In this document: positions 19,505-29,760 of the stretch, piece after piece
Layout of the letters: the number at the start of each line of letters is the position of its first letter
Numbering within the stretch: the first letter of the stretch is position 1
Assembly: GCA_003222895.1 (NCBI GenBank)
Contig: QHXI01000116.1
Coordinates: forward strand, 1-64,000
Source of the DNA: Acidobacteriota bacterium
GTDB taxonomy: Bacteria; Acidobacteriota; Blastocatellia; Pyrinomonadales; Pyrinomonadaceae
Direction of reading: 5' to 3'
Length of the DNA: 64,000 bases
Position numbers and translations under genes: made by a program
Notes under the pieces: generated by a model
Told to the model about the DNA's origin: nothing
Seen by the model: only the letters and a program-made list of their open reading frames with translations
The model's database searches: none

Positions 19505-21688
19505 ATGGTTCGGATCGAAGAAATTTGCGAGAAAGTGCGCCGGAATCATCCGCAAGCAGATCTAAATCTGTTGCGGCGCGCGTACTTGTTTTCGGCGCGC
19601 GAGCACCGCGGTCAGAAGCGCGCGTCAGGCGAATCCTACCTCGTGCATCCTCTGGAAGTCGCAAACATCCTTGCTGATATGCGGCTCGATGCAGTTTCGG
19701 TTTCAACCGGCTTACTGCACGACGTCGTCGAAGACACGCTCGCCGACACCCAGACCATTCGCGACTACTTCGGCGAAGAAGTTGCGCACCTCGTCGAAGG
19801 GCTGACGAAGATCGCGCATATCAGCAACGTCTCGCGTGAAGAACAGCAGGCGGAAAATGTTCGCAAGATGCTGCTGGCGATGATTGACGACGTGCGCGTC
19901 GTCCTTGTCAAGCTCGCCGATCGCTTGCATAACATGCGCACGCTTGAATTCCTGAGTCCGGACAAGCGGCGGCGCATCGCGCAGGAAACGATGGACATTT
20001 ACGCGCCGATTGCCCACCGGCTCGGAATGGGAAAACTGCGCGGCGAGCTGGAAGATTTGGCGTTCAAGAATCTTCACCCTGAAGACTATCGAGAGATCAC
20101 GGCGCAACTTGAAAAACGCCGCGCAGCGAACGAGGCATTTCTCAACGAGATTACCGCGGACATCGAGCGGAAGATGCGCGACGCCGAGGTGCCGATCGTC
20201 CACGTCGAAGGCCGCATCAAACGAATCTACTCGATTTGGAAGAAGCTGAACGCGCAAGAGATCGATCTCGATCAAGTCTACGACTTAGTGGCCGCGCGGG
20301 TGATCACTCCTGACGAAATCCGTCACTGTTATGGCGCACTGGGCGTAGTTCACACAAGTTGGAAGCCCGTACCAGGTCGGTTCAAGGATTGGATCGCGAC
20401 GCCCCGCGACAATCTCTACCAGTCCCTGCACACGTCCGTCATCGGCCCAAAGGGCCAGCCCTTCGAGGTCCAAATTCGAACCGAACAGATGCACATGGTC
20501 GCCGAAGAAGGCGTCGCCGCGCACTGGAAATACAAGGAGGGGAAGCGCGGGCCACGCGATGACGATGAGGCATTGAAGGTTTTGCGGTCGCTGGTCGAAT
20601 GGACGCAGGAAGTGAAAGACTCGCGCGAATTCATCGATGCGTTGAAGCTGGATCTTTATCCGAAAGACGTTTACGCGTTCACGCCGATGGGCAAAGTAAT
20701 TCAGTTGCCGCGCGGCGCCACAACCATTGACTTCGCTTACATGATTCACTCGGAAGTCGGCAACACCTGCACTGGCGCTCGCGTCAACGGGCGAATGGTG
20801 CCGCTCCGGACGATGATTCAAAACGGCGACGTCGTCGAGATTATTCGTAGCCAAAACGCGCATCCCTCCCGTGATTGGCTAAACTTTGTGGCCACGTCGC
20901 GGGCGCGCAATCGCGTGCGTCACTGGGTCGCGGATCAACAACGCGCGGAATCGATCGAGATTGGCCGCAAACTTTTCGAGAAAGAGGCCGGGCGGTTCCA
21001 GCTTTCCGTCAAAAAGATGCTCAGTGACAGCAACGGCGATCTGAAACGCATCGCCGGAGAATACGGCTACGGGCGTACCGACGATCTGCTCGCGGCGATG
21101 GGCTACGGCAAGATCGTTCCGCGCAACATCATCGCAAAATATCTGGGCCCGGAAAAGTTTGAAGCGCTCGACAATCAGAAAGAGTCGCGTTTGCGTACGG
21201 GCGTGCGCGCCGTCAAGCGCTTGATCACCGGCGACGACGCGATCGTGGTTCGCGGCGTGGAAGATTTGATGGTGAACCGCGCGCGCTGCTGCAATCCGCT
21301 GCACGGCGAGCAAATCATCGGCTACATCACGCGCGGCAAAGGCGTCGCAGTGCACACTGCGCGCTGCAAGAACGTAAAGCAGTTGATGGTGAATCCAGAG
21401 CGCATCGTGTCGGTGGAATGGGCTTCGAAACCCGAAAAGACTGCGTACGCGGTCAAGCTGCTTGCCAGAACAGAAAACCGCACGGGGATGATTGCCGGCA
21501 TCACCGGCGCGATTTCTGACATGAAAACGGGCATTCGCGACGCGCGCGCTTCAATCGGTCCCGATCAAAAAGGCCGGATCGAAGTCACAGTTGAAGTTTT
21601 TGACGTGAAGCACCTGGACAAAGTGATGAGTTCAATCAAGAACGTTTCCGGCGTGCTGGATGTGGAGCGTTTGCAAGGTGCAGCGTGA
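19505..21688 (+). CDS. RelA/SpoT family (p)ppGpp synthetase/hydrolase
   Basis: HD domain (HPLEVANILADMRLD, LLHDVVEDT, KLADRLHNMRTL), synthetase, TGS and ACT-like C-terminus; ATG at 19505. Confidence 0.95.
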   Translation: MVRIEEICEKVRRNHPQADLNLLRRAYLFSAREHRGQKRASGESYLVHPLEVANILADMRLDAVSVSTGLLHDVVEDTLADTQTIRDYFGEEVAHLVEGLTKIAHISNVSREEQQAENVRKMLLAMIDDVRVVLVKLADRLHNMRTLEFLSPDKRRRIAQETMDIYAPIAHRLGMGKLRGELEDLAFKNLHPEDYREITAQLEKRRAANEAFLNEITADIERKMRDAEVPIVHVEGRIKRIYSIWKKLNAQEIDLDQVYDLVAARVITPDEIRHCYGALGVVHTSWKPVPGRFKDWIATPRDNLYQSLHTSVIGPKGQPFEVQIRTEQMHMVAEEGVAAHWKYKEGKRGPRDDDEALKVLRSLVEWTQEVKDSREFIDALKLDLYPKDVYAFTPMGKVIQLPRGATTIDFAYMIHSEVGNTCTGARVNGRMVPLRTMIQNGDVVEIIRSQNAHPSRDWLNFVATSRARNRVRHWVADQQRAESIEIGRKLFEKEAGRFQLSVKKMLSDSNGDLKRIAGEYGYGRTDDLLAAMGYGKIVPRNIIAKYLGPEKFEALDNQKESRLRTGVRAVKRLITGDDAIVVRGVEDLMVNRARCCNPLHGEQIIGYITRGKGVAVHTARCKNVKQLMVNPERIVSVEWASKPEKTAYAVKLLARTENRTGMIAGITGAISDMKTGIRDARASIGPDQKGRIEVTVEVFDVKHLDKVMSSIKNVSGVLDVERLQGAA

Positions 21689-21696
21689 TCACAACT

Positions 21697-21792
21697 AGCT
21701 AAGAGCTAAGGGGTAAGTGCAAAGAGCTAATTACGCAAAACCTTTCTTTGATAACATAGCGCTTTGCTCTTCGCCCTTCGCTCTTAGCTCTT
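21697..21792. repeat. Word-repeat hairpin (AGAGCTAAGAGC type) between convergent genes
   Basis: agctaagagctaaggggtaagtgcaaagagc versus gctttgctcttcgcccttcgctcttagctctt. Confidence 0.8.
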
Positions 21793-23154
21793 CAGCTTTC
21801 CCTCCGTATCGTAAACCTCAATCTCTTCTGAAAATGTTTTGACCTGCTCGGTAACTTCCGTTCCGTCGCCAACGATGACAATGGCCGCGCGATCTGGAGT
21901 TACGTATTGCTGGGCGACGCGTTGAATATCTTCGACGGTGACGTTGTTCACATTCTCTCGATACGTTTTCAGATAATCGTCCGGCAGGTCGAACATCTGT
22001 ATGTTCACGATCTGATCGATCAGCCCGTCCTGAGTTTCGATACGAATGGGAAACACGCCGGTGAGATAGGACTTGGCGTTGTTGATTTCTTCGTCAGACA
22101 CCGCTTCGTCGCGGATTCGATTTAGTTCGTACAAAAACTCGCGCAGCGAATCACCCGTAACGGCAGTTCGGACTTCGGCGGTGGCCCGGAAAGTTCCCGC
22201 CAAACGCCGCGCGTCGAGGTTCGAATACGCGCCGTAAGTGTAGCCCTTGTGCTCGCGCAAATTCATAAATAGTCGCGACGATGCATTCGCTCCCAGAATC
22301 GTATGCATCAGCAGCATCGGAAAATAGTCGCGGCTCGTGCGAGTGATTCCTTCGTTCGCAATGATGAGGTTCGATTGAGCCGAGGCCGGACGATCTACCA
22401 AATAAATTGTGCGCGACGATCGGGGCGGTGGTGAAGGGAACTTCTGATTTGTTGCCGCGTCCGATTTCCAATTTGTGAATAATTGCTCGATTCGTTTGAG
22501 GAGCGCGTCCTGATCGAACTCTCCGATGACGATCAGCGAGGCATTATTAGGAATGAAGGTCGAGTGGCGAAACGAAAGCAGATCCTCGCGCGTCAACGCG
22601 TCGAGCATTTCTTCGGTTGGAGACAAGCGCGAGTAAGGATGCGATCCAAACATAACCTGCGCCATTCGTTCCGACGCCAGGAAGTTCGGCTGTGCCCTTT
22701 GCTGAATCAGCATTTGTTTCGTGTTGTCCCGCGCGAGATCGATTTCGTTTTGCGGAAATGATGCGCGCAGCGTTACGTCTGCAACCAATTCGAGAATCTC
22801 GTCAGTGAAACCCGCCAAACCCGAGGCGGCAATCGTTGTGAAATCTGAAGTCGAGCCAACTGAGAGTGCGGCGCCCACTCGTTCAATCTCTTCCGCAATC
22901 TGTCGGCTAGTGCGGGTGTCCGTTCCCTCAGTCAAAAGGTGCGACAGCATGTCGCTCAACCCGGGAAGCTTCGGCGGATCGTTCGCATCGCCGGACCGAA
23001 ACGCGAGGCGAAAACTGATCAGCGGCAAGCGCTTGTCTTCGATAAAGGTGATCTGCAAACCGTTTGAGAGCGTCGTTTCAAACGGTTCGGGTAAGTTGAG
23101 CGGACGCGGCGCCAAAGGCGGCGGCATCTCGCGGCGAAAGGTCTCAGTCTGCAT
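21784..23154 (-). CDS. M16-family peptidase-like protein lacking the HxxEH motif (non-catalytic partner)
   Basis: LSDMLSHLLTEGT where catalytic members have HLLEHM; M16 C-terminal domain present. Confidence 0.85.
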   Translation of the reverse strand: MQTETFRREMPPPLAPRPLNLPEPFETTLSNGLQITFIEDKRLPLISFRLAFRSGDANDPPKLPGLSDMLSHLLTEGTDTRTSRQIAEEIERVGAALSVGSTSDFTTIAASGLAGFTDEILELVADVTLRASFPQNEIDLARDNTKQMLIQQRAQPNFLASERMAQVMFGSHPYSRLSPTEEMLDALTREDLLSFRHSTFIPNNASLIVIGEFDQDALLKRIEQLFTNWKSDAATNQKFPSPPPRSSRTIYLVDRPASAQSNLIIANEGITRTSRDYFPMLLMHTILGANASSRLFMNLREHKGYTYGAYSNLDARRLAGTFRATAEVRTAVTGDSLREFLYELNRIRDEAVSDEEINNAKSYLTGVFPIRIETQDGLIDQIVNIQMFDLPDDYLKTYRENVNNVTVEDIQRVAQQYVTPDRAAIVIVGDGTEVTEQVKTFSEEIEVYDTEGKLKS

Positions 23155-23177
23155 TTTGATTTTTGCGGTTACCTATT

Positions 23178-24689
23178 TCAATTCGATTCAATTGCTGGTT
23201 GCGGTGCGGTTGGTATCGGTGTTCCTGTCGATGTTTCATCTGGCGGCGCAGGAATTTGCGGCAGGGGCGCGGTCGGCTGCTTGGGCTCGCCAGGTTCGTG
23301 CGGCGCCGCGGGCGCAACTTCCTGGGCCGCCGGAACGATGTCGAGCAAAACGCGATTGTCATTATCGAGATAACTAGCCACTGCGTCGCGAATTTGATCG
23401 GCAGTCACATCCAGATAGTTCTTTAAGTCGGTATTGAAAAGCTCGGGATCTTCGTCGTAAAGCGCAAACTCAGCGAGTTGTTGCGCGCGAAATAGCGAAG
23501 ACTGACGGCTGCGGACCGACGCATTGAAAAGATTGTTGCGCAGCTTCTCCATCTCCTCGTCGCTTGGACCATCGGTAGCGAGTTGTCGAATCTCGTCGAA
23601 AATTACTTCGCGAATCTGATTGCCCTCGCGATCCGGCTTGGGGATCACAACGATGAAAAGGCCGGATGGCCCACGTCGCTCGTCGATTCCGCCTTGAATT
23701 TGAACTACGGATTCTTCGCTCTTGACCAATTTTTGATAGAGCCGCGCGCTTTCGCCTTCAAATAACAAATGACTCGCCAGCGACAGCGCATAGAAGTCGG
23801 ATGATCGACGCGGAGGAATTTTCCACCCCAGCGCAAAGGCGGGTACGGGCGCCAATTTGTCGAAAAACGTATCCTTCTTGTCAGCGACTTCCGTTGGTTC
23901 GTCTACATTGACCTGCGGCGGTGGTGGTTGCGGCGGAATGCTTGCGAAATATTTTTCGACGAGTGATCGCGTCTCGCCCTGATCGAAATCGCCGGCAATG
24001 GACAACACTGCGTTGTTCGGCGCGTAGTAAATGCGAAAGAACTCGCGAATGTCTTCGACCGTAGCCGCGTCGAGATCTTCCATCGATCCGATTGTCGAGT
24101 GTGAGTTCGCTGGATTCTTGAAACTCATTTCGAACAGCCGCAGAAACCCGTTCACGTACGGCTGGTTGTCGTAACGCAGCCGCTTTTCTTCCTTCACCGC
24201 TTCGCGTTGGTTGTCGAGATTCTCCTGCGTTACTGCCAGCGAACGCATGCGATCGCTCTCGAGCCAGAGGGCCAGCGGCAACTGGTTCGCAGGAAGCGTT
24301 TCGAAGTAATTGGTGCGCTCGCTCGAGGTGGTTCCGTTCATGGTCCCGCCGGCGTTCGAGATGTATTGAAAGTGCGCGGCTTTCGGAACATTCTCAGAAC
24401 CCTGGAACATCATGTGTTCGAACAGATGCGCAAAGCCGGTGCGGCCTTCACGCTCGTTGCGCGAACCGACGTCGTAATAAACCGCGACCGACACAACGGG
24501 AACGGAATGGTCTTCGTTCAGAATCACTCGCAGGCCGTTACTTAAAGTGTATTGTTCAATCGGTGTGTGTGGAACGTGAAAAGTTTTCTGCACAATTCGC
24601 TCGATGTAAACCGCGCGTTGCGGAAGCTTGGACGATCGTTTAGGGGGAATTGAAAGAAGGATTCTAACGCGTAACTCGCTCTTTAACAA
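23178..24689 (-). CDS. M16-family zinc peptidase (catalytic); true start may be downstream of 24689
   Basis: RTGFAHLFEHMMFQGS (HxxEH) and M16 fold throughout. Confidence 0.88.
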   Translation of the reverse strand: MLKSELRVRILLSIPPKRSSKLPQRAVYIERIVQKTFHVPHTPIEQYTLSNGLRVILNEDHSVPVVSVAVYYDVGSRNEREGRTGFAHLFEHMMFQGSENVPKAAHFQYISNAGGTMNGTTSSERTNYFETLPANQLPLALWLESDRMRSLAVTQENLDNQREAVKEEKRLRYDNQPYVNGFLRLFEMSFKNPANSHSTIGSMEDLDAATVEDIREFFRIYYAPNNAVLSIAGDFDQGETRSLVEKYFASIPPQPPPPQVNVDEPTEVADKKDTFFDKLAPVPAFALGWKIPPRRSSDFYALSLASHLLFEGESARLYQKLVKSEESVVQIQGGIDERRGPSGLFIVVIPKPDREGNQIREVIFDEIRQLATDGPSDEEMEKLRNNLFNASVRSRQSSLFRAQQLAEFALYDEDPELFNTDLKNYLDVTADQIRDAVASYLDNDNRVLLDIVPAAQEVAPAAPHEPGEPKQPTAPLPQIPAPPDETSTGTPIPTAPQPAIESN

Positions 24690-24761
24690 AGACGCTCCAC
24701 TCTGCTGCTCGATGCAGAATGGAGCGATTGGTAAGAACTCCGAGCCGGTGGCAGCGACTAG

Positions 24762-25190
24762 TTAACTGGCTTTATTTTCGCCGACGAGTCCACGCAACTC
24801 GGCACGCAGCCGTTCGATTTCCGCGAGCTTCTGTTCGACGCGCTCAAACAGGAGCCCTTGGGTCTTAATGCCTTCATCGATCAGAAATGCGGCGGCTTCG
24901 GCGCGAGTTCCAAAGACTCCGGCCTGGACTAACTGGCCGAGCTTGATCTGCGCGTCCTGCGAAACTTTTACCGCCAACATATAATCGTCTTTAGCGGATA
25001 TGGCCCGTTCGATTGTGCGGCTGATGTCGCGGCCAATCGCCGACAGTTGTTCGGGAATCCGCGCGGCCATGTCTCGCACAGACGAGCCGACGCCCGAGCG
25101 ATCGCTATCGTGCTCTGCTTCATCGTGATGGACTAACAACTCGTCGTTCGCGTCCGATCCGTTGGTTTGCGGTTCAAAAGGTGTGCTCAT
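24762..25190 (-). CDS. Hypothetical protein with helical C-terminal region
   Basis: 142-aa ORF, predicted helical segments, heptad-like C-terminus. Confidence 0.6.
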   Translation of the reverse strand: MSTPFEPQTNGSDANDELLVHHDEAEHDSDRSGVGSSVRDMAARIPEQLSAIGRDISRTIERAISAKDDYMLAVKVSQDAQIKLGQLVQAGVFGTRAEAAAFLIDEGIKTQGLLFERVEQKLAEIERLRAELRGLVGENKAS

Positions 25191-25294
25191 CGAATATGCT
25201 CCTTACTTCAAAACTCATGTACGAATGCACGGGGTTAGAAGTTCATTCTAAGGAGCAGCCGGATGAGCGGTCAAGCTAGTGCTACTCGCGCGCA

Positions 25295-25729
25295 TCAGGC
25301 CGCATTAAGTTCGGCGCAGCACGCCGCACAGCGCGTGGCTGCGAACGGAATCGCCGTTAAGCAATGCGGACAATCCCTGGTTGTGGGCGCTTCCTTGTTT
25401 CGCCTCGAATTCACGGCCTTGATAATGATGAAGATCACGAACGCGACGATCGCAAAGTTTACGATGTCGTTGATGAAGGCACCGTAAGCGACCACTGGAA
25501 TTCCTTTTGCTTTCGCATCGGCGAGCGAAGCGGGAGCACCCTTCGAATGATCAAGCACGAGGAACAAACTGGAGAAATCAACCTTGCCCAAAAGCAAACC
25601 TATCGGTGGCATGATGATTCCTTCGACCAGGGATGTCACGATCTTTCCGAAGGCGGCGCCGATGATCACGGCGACGGCGAGATCGACTACATTTCCGCGG
25701 GCAAGAAATTCTTTGAATTCTTTCAGCAT
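25295..25729 (-). CDS. mscL: Large-conductance mechanosensitive channel MscL with C-terminal Cys-pair tail
   Basis: Start set to [49 protein letters not shown]-terminal CPHC...CAACC. Confidence 0.93.
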   Translation of the reverse strand: MLKEFKEFLARGNVVDLAVAVIIGAAFGKIVTSLVEGIIMPPIGLLLGKVDFSSLFLVLDHSKGAPASLADAKAKGIPVVAYGAFINDIVNFAIVAFVIFIIIKAVNSRRNKEAPTTRDCPHCLTAIPFAATRCAACCAELNAA

Positions 25730-25746
25730 GATCTTTCTCCTTTGCT

Positions 25747-25841
25747 GCTCCCGCTCCCTTTGGGAGAGGGCTGGGGATGCGGGGCAAAAGCTGGCTGTCA
25801 CGTAAAACCCTCACCGTAACCCTCTCCCACAGGGAGAGGGA
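25747..25841. repeat. Palindromic double-hairpin repeat, family B
   Basis: ctcccgctccctttgggagagggctgggg ... ccctcaccgtaaccctctcccacagggagaggg. Confidence 0.88.
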
Positions 25842-25853
25842 ATACGAGAATTA

Positions 25854-26576
25854 TCACTGACAATCCTTCGCCAATTTGTACCCAGCCGTTTCGGCTTCTT
25901 CTTTGTTCTTGAACTTTACTTTTGCGCCGGCGGGGATGTCCTCGCGGCCTAAGCAGTCGGACGGATAATAGTTCTTTGTGCGCGCGTCGGCAAACACTTC
26001 GGCTTCGGCTGCCTGCGCCGCATCTTCGCGGCGCGCAGCAATCACGTTCTGCGCCTTTTCGTCCTGGATGCGGATGCTTGGGCCCTCGGCGATGATCAAT
26101 GCAAAGACCGAGAATCCATCGCACGCTATCTCGCGGCCAGATCGTCTTGGTTGCCAAGTCACGCGAAGGTCGAGGCTTTTACCGAAGTTTGCGGCAAACT
26201 CGTCCAGCTGCGGCCACTTAAAGGTTGACTCGTAGCCGATCCAAAGCGTCACCAGGTTGCCGTCGAGAAAATCGAACGAGACTGTGCGCACGTCCGAGTA
26301 CCGGGCTTGATCGAAGCGGGTATCGAAGTGTGGATTGATGCTGGTTCTGATGACCCCGAATTCATCCGCGCGGCCAAACCGCACCAGCGCCTCGCGCCTT
26401 TTCACTTGATCCAGCGTCATGCCAACTCGAAAGCCGAGCAGCTCAGGCGTGTCTTTTAGTTCGTCGATTTTGAGAGAGCAACTTGATTGCTGAGCGATCG
26501 CGTTGGTGCAGGCGCAGAGCGCAACGATGAGAACAAATGAGAAGAGATTAATGTTCGAAGTGAGTCGGTTCAGCAT
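25854..26576 (-). CDS. Hypothetical secreted protein
   Basis: Signal peptide-like N-terminus; 240 aa. Confidence 0.65.
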   Translation of the reverse strand: MLNRLTSNINLFSFVLIVALCACTNAIAQQSSCSLKIDELKDTPELLGFRVGMTLDQVKRREALVRFGRADEFGVIRTSINPHFDTRFDQARYSDVRTVSFDFLDGNLVTLWIGYESTFKWPQLDEFAANFGKSLDLRVTWQPRRSGREIACDGFSVFALIIAEGPSIRIQDEKAQNVIAARREDAAQAAEAEVFADARTKNYYPSDCLGREDIPAGAKVKFKNKEEAETAGYKLAKDCQ

Positions 26577-26997
26577 TCAGTTCCGGCGCATTTTTGCTCG
26601 TCAATAATGAATCAATCAACTCTGCGAGAGCCCGCGGCTCGAACGGTGTCGAGACGTATTCATCGCATCCCGCTTCAATGGCAATTCGGCGATATTCGTC
26701 TGCACCATACGCAGAGACCGCAACGATCGGGGTCGTGCGAAGGGACTGATACTGTCTGATCTGATGTGTAGCGTCAAGCCCATTCATCCCCGGCATCATC
26801 ACGTCCATAAGGATCAGATCGGGATGCTCGCTGCGGGCGATAGCGATCGCTTCTTCACCAGTTTCGGCTTCGATAACGCGATAGCCACGCTTGACCAGCC
26901 ACATTTTCATCATCAAACGCGTGTCGTCGAAATCTTCGACCAGAAGAATCGTAGACGCGGACTCTTGCCTTTGAAAGTTCATAGAAGTTTCCATCAC
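26548..26997 (-). CDS. Stand-alone response regulator receiver domain
   Basis: [35 protein letters not shown], receiver-domain Lys replaced/shifted (VSTPF). Confidence 0.88.
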   Translation of the reverse strand: MMETSMNFQRQESASTILLVEDFDDTRLMMKMWLVKRGYRVIEAETGEEAIAIARSEHPDLILMDVMMPGMNGLDATHQIRQYQSLRTTPIVAVSAYGADEYRRIAIEAGCDEYVSTPFEPRALAELIDSLLTSKNAPELNAEPTHFEH

Positions 26998-27023
26998 AGT
27001 TTCTTGGAGGATTGGGCAAGAGA

Positions 27024-27100
27024 TGGTACCCGCGGCAGGGGTCGAACCTGCGACCTTTCGCTCCGGAGGCGAACGCTCTAATCCACTGAGCTACGCGGGC
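27024..27100 (-). tRNA. tRNA-Arg (anticodon CCG), CCA encoded
   Basis: Reverse complement gcccgcgtagctcagtggattagagcgttcgcctccggagcgaaaggtcgcaggttcgacccctgccgcgggtacca folds as cloverleaf. Confidence 0.95.
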
Positions 27101-27219
27101 AAGTCCGGACAATTAGAAACATAACATAGCGAGATTGAGTCGGGCTAGCTTTGATTGGTGACGCAAATTGTCAATTGGGACAGAGTGAATTCGGTTAGTG
27201 GTAAGTGCAATCCGGCAAG

Positions 27220-27843
27220 TTACGAGTGTTTGATGATCACACCTTCGATGATATTCGCGACATTTTCGCAGCGATCGATGGCGGCTTCGAGCTTTTCGTA
27301 AACATCCTTCCACTTGATTACTTCCAGCGGGTCGCGGTTGTCATGAAACAGTCCGCCGACAGCGCGTTGATAAATATCATCGCCTTCATTTTCAAGCCGG
27401 TGGATCTCAACCAGCCGTTCGGTGACGCCTTTCGGTTTTTGGAGGATCGAAACCACTTCGTGAAGCTGTACGGCCATGCGTTGAATCACACCCGCCAATT
27501 GTTTTGCCGGCTCAGTCGTCTCATGAATATCGTACATGACTACGGCCCGCGCGGCGCCGTCGATCAGATCGACCACGTCATCCAGAGCTTTCGACATCAT
27601 GTAAATATCTTCGCGGTCGAACGGCGTAATGAACGATTGATTCAGACGCGTCGCAACATTGTGCGTCAAGTCGTCGCAGGCGTGTTCAATACTTTTGATG
27701 CGCTGCACGTACTCCTGATAATCGCCGTCGCGATGCGAGAGCATTTCGACCAGCGTTTTCGCGGCATCATTGATGTATGAAGTCATCTGCGCGAATAGCG
27801 TGAAATACTGTTCTTCGCGTGGCAAAAGCTTTCCGAATGGCAT
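27220..27843 (-). CDS. DUF47 / PhoU-like phosphate transport regulator
   Basis: HACDDLTHNVATRLNQSFITPFDREDIYMMSKALDDVVDLID signature. Confidence 0.88.
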   Translation of the reverse strand: MPFGKLLPREEQYFTLFAQMTSYINDAAKTLVEMLSHRDGDYQEYVQRIKSIEHACDDLTHNVATRLNQSFITPFDREDIYMMSKALDDVVDLIDGAARAVVMYDIHETTEPAKQLAGVIQRMAVQLHEVVSILQKPKGVTERLVEIHRLENEGDDIYQRAVGGLFHDNRDPLEVIKWKDVYEKLEAAIDRCENVANIIEGVIIKHS

Positions 27844-27998
27844 CGTTTACTCCAGCGTCTTCTGCGTCGACTGAAAAAGCGTCATTGTTTTTGCGGAGCG
27901 AAGATATTAGCCGAACCGCGCATTAGTGTCTACGTATTAACCGGAATTGCGCTGGGCGCTTGCAATTCACTCGTAGCGTCGTATATCAAGAAGCCTGC

Positions 27999-28988
27999 AT
28001 GACCGATAACTCTTCGTTTTCGCAAGTGGTTGAGTTGCTGCGGGCTGAGTCCGACGCGATCGCAAAAGCTGCCGCGCGTTTGCAGCAGGATGAGCTTGAG
28101 CGAGTGCTCGGCATTCTCAAGGACTGCAAAGGAAAAATCATTCTGCTCGGGGTCGGCAAGTCGGGCATCATCGCGCAGAAGATCGCGGCGACGATGACCA
28201 GCAGCGGCACCGCTGCGATTCATCTGCATCCGTCGGACGCTTTGCATGGCGGCCTGGGCATAGTTAATTCCGGCGATGTCGTGATCATGTTGAGCAACAG
28301 CGGTGAAACCGACGAGCTATTGGAGCTTCTGCCTTACCTGAAACGTCGTGACGTGCCGCTGGTTGCGATCGTCGGTAACGTTAAGTCAACGATCGCGCAA
28401 AAGTCAGATGCAGTGATTGACGCTTCCGTCGATCAGGAGGCGTGTCCCTTGAATCTCGCGCCGACGGCGAGCACGACCGTGTCGCTGGCTATTGGCGATG
28501 CACTGGCAATGACGCTGATGCGCGCGAAGGGCTTGACTGAAGAAGACTTTGCTTCGAACCATCCGGCCGGCCAACTTGGCAAGCGTTTGACGCTGCGCGT
28601 TGGAGACTTGATGCACAGCGGTAACGAGAATCCAACGATTGCGAGCGATGCGTCGTGGATGGACATCGTGGCGACGATCAGTCAATTCGGTTTAGGCGCC
28701 GTGAATGTGATCGATGGAGAAAAGAAACTTGCTGGGATAATTACGGATGGTGACGTGCGGCGTTCGTTGCAACGACTCGGGCCTCGCAATCTCGAGTTCG
28801 CGAATCTTAGCTGCGATGACTTGATGACCCGCAATCCTGTGGTGGCCGGCCCGGATATGCTCGCGTTCGACGCGCTGCATCTGATGGAGGATCGGCCTTC
28901 ACAAATTAACGTGTTGCCGGTTGTCGATGAAAATAATTTCTGCGTCGGATTGATTCGTTTGCATGACATCGTACGGAGTGGTTTGTGA
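27999..28988 (+). CDS. kdsD: D-arabinose 5-phosphate isomerase (SIS domain + CBS pair)
   Basis: GVGKSGIIAQKIAATMTSSGTAAIHLHPSDALHGGLG, NHPAGQLGKRL; start set to MTDNSSF. Confidence 0.92.
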   Translation: MTDNSSFSQVVELLRAESDAIAKAAARLQQDELERVLGILKDCKGKIILLGVGKSGIIAQKIAATMTSSGTAAIHLHPSDALHGGLGIVNSGDVVIMLSNSGETDELLELLPYLKRRDVPLVAIVGNVKSTIAQKSDAVIDASVDQEACPLNLAPTASTTVSLAIGDALAMTLMRAKGLTEEDFASNHPAGQLGKRLTLRVGDLMHSGNENPTIASDASWMDIVATISQFGLGAVNVIDGEKKLAGIITDGDVRRSLQRLGPRNLEFANLSCDDLMTRNPVVAGPDMLAFDALHLMEDRPSQINVLPVVDENNFCVGLIRLHDIVRSGL

Positions 28989-29073
28989 TTTTGGAGGGTG
29001 GCGGCTCGACACCGCTTTCATATTGAAAGTCTCTCCTCCGAAAATTACCCGAAGGAAAAAGGACGCATAGCCA

Positions 29074-29760
29074 ATGAAAGCTAAAGCTACTTCTGTCTGT
29101 TCTCTAATCCTCTTGGCGCTTCTTAGTTGCTTGAATACGTTCGCTCAGGAATCAGCCTCGCGCGGCCGCCGCGCCACCAACGCTCCCACGGGCGAGGCGA
29201 CGATTACCGTTACTGAACAATTCTTAAATTCGTTTCTCACCGCCGTCTTCGACAACTTGAATGAACCATCCATGCCTTTGACTGTCGGAGGCGCAAAATC
29301 GGGTCCTGACTGCGCCAGCGAGATTCGTTTGAAGCGCGAAGCCGGTGGCGTTCGTACCGCGGTGCATTTCGAGAATGGAAGAATCGTTGGGCCGTTGGCG
29401 TTTGCGGGCGCGTACAACTCAGGTCTGATGGGCTGTATTGAATTCTCTGGCTGGGCGGATTCGGAAGTTGTGCTCGAATACGACAACGCACGGCGCGCGT
29501 TGGTGGCGCGGTTTCGCCTGCGCGACATTCACTTGAACAATACACCCGCAGTCTTGAATGGGCCGCTGCTCAGCATGGTCCAGAGCACGATCGACAGCCG
29601 CTACAACCCCGTAGAATTGTTCACGCTCGAGAAACTTTCGACGCGCGTCGACATCCAACCCGCCGGCGGAGCGCTGCAATTGCGTGCCCGAGAAATTCGG
29701 CCGGAGATTACGCCTTCGGCGTTGACGCTGCACATCATTTACGAGTTTGTTCGTGGCTAA
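29074..29760 (+). CDS. Hypothetical secreted protein
   Basis: Signal peptide-like N-terminus, 228 aa. Confidence 0.65.
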   Translation: MKAKATSVCSLILLALLSCLNTFAQESASRGRRATNAPTGEATITVTEQFLNSFLTAVFDNLNEPSMPLTVGGAKSGPDCASEIRLKREAGGVRTAVHFENGRIVGPLAFAGAYNSGLMGCIEFSGWADSEVVLEYDNARRALVARFRLRDIHLNNTPAVLNGPLLSMVQSTIDSRYNPVELFTLEKLSTRVDIQPAGGALQLRAREIRPEITPSALTLHIIYEFVRG

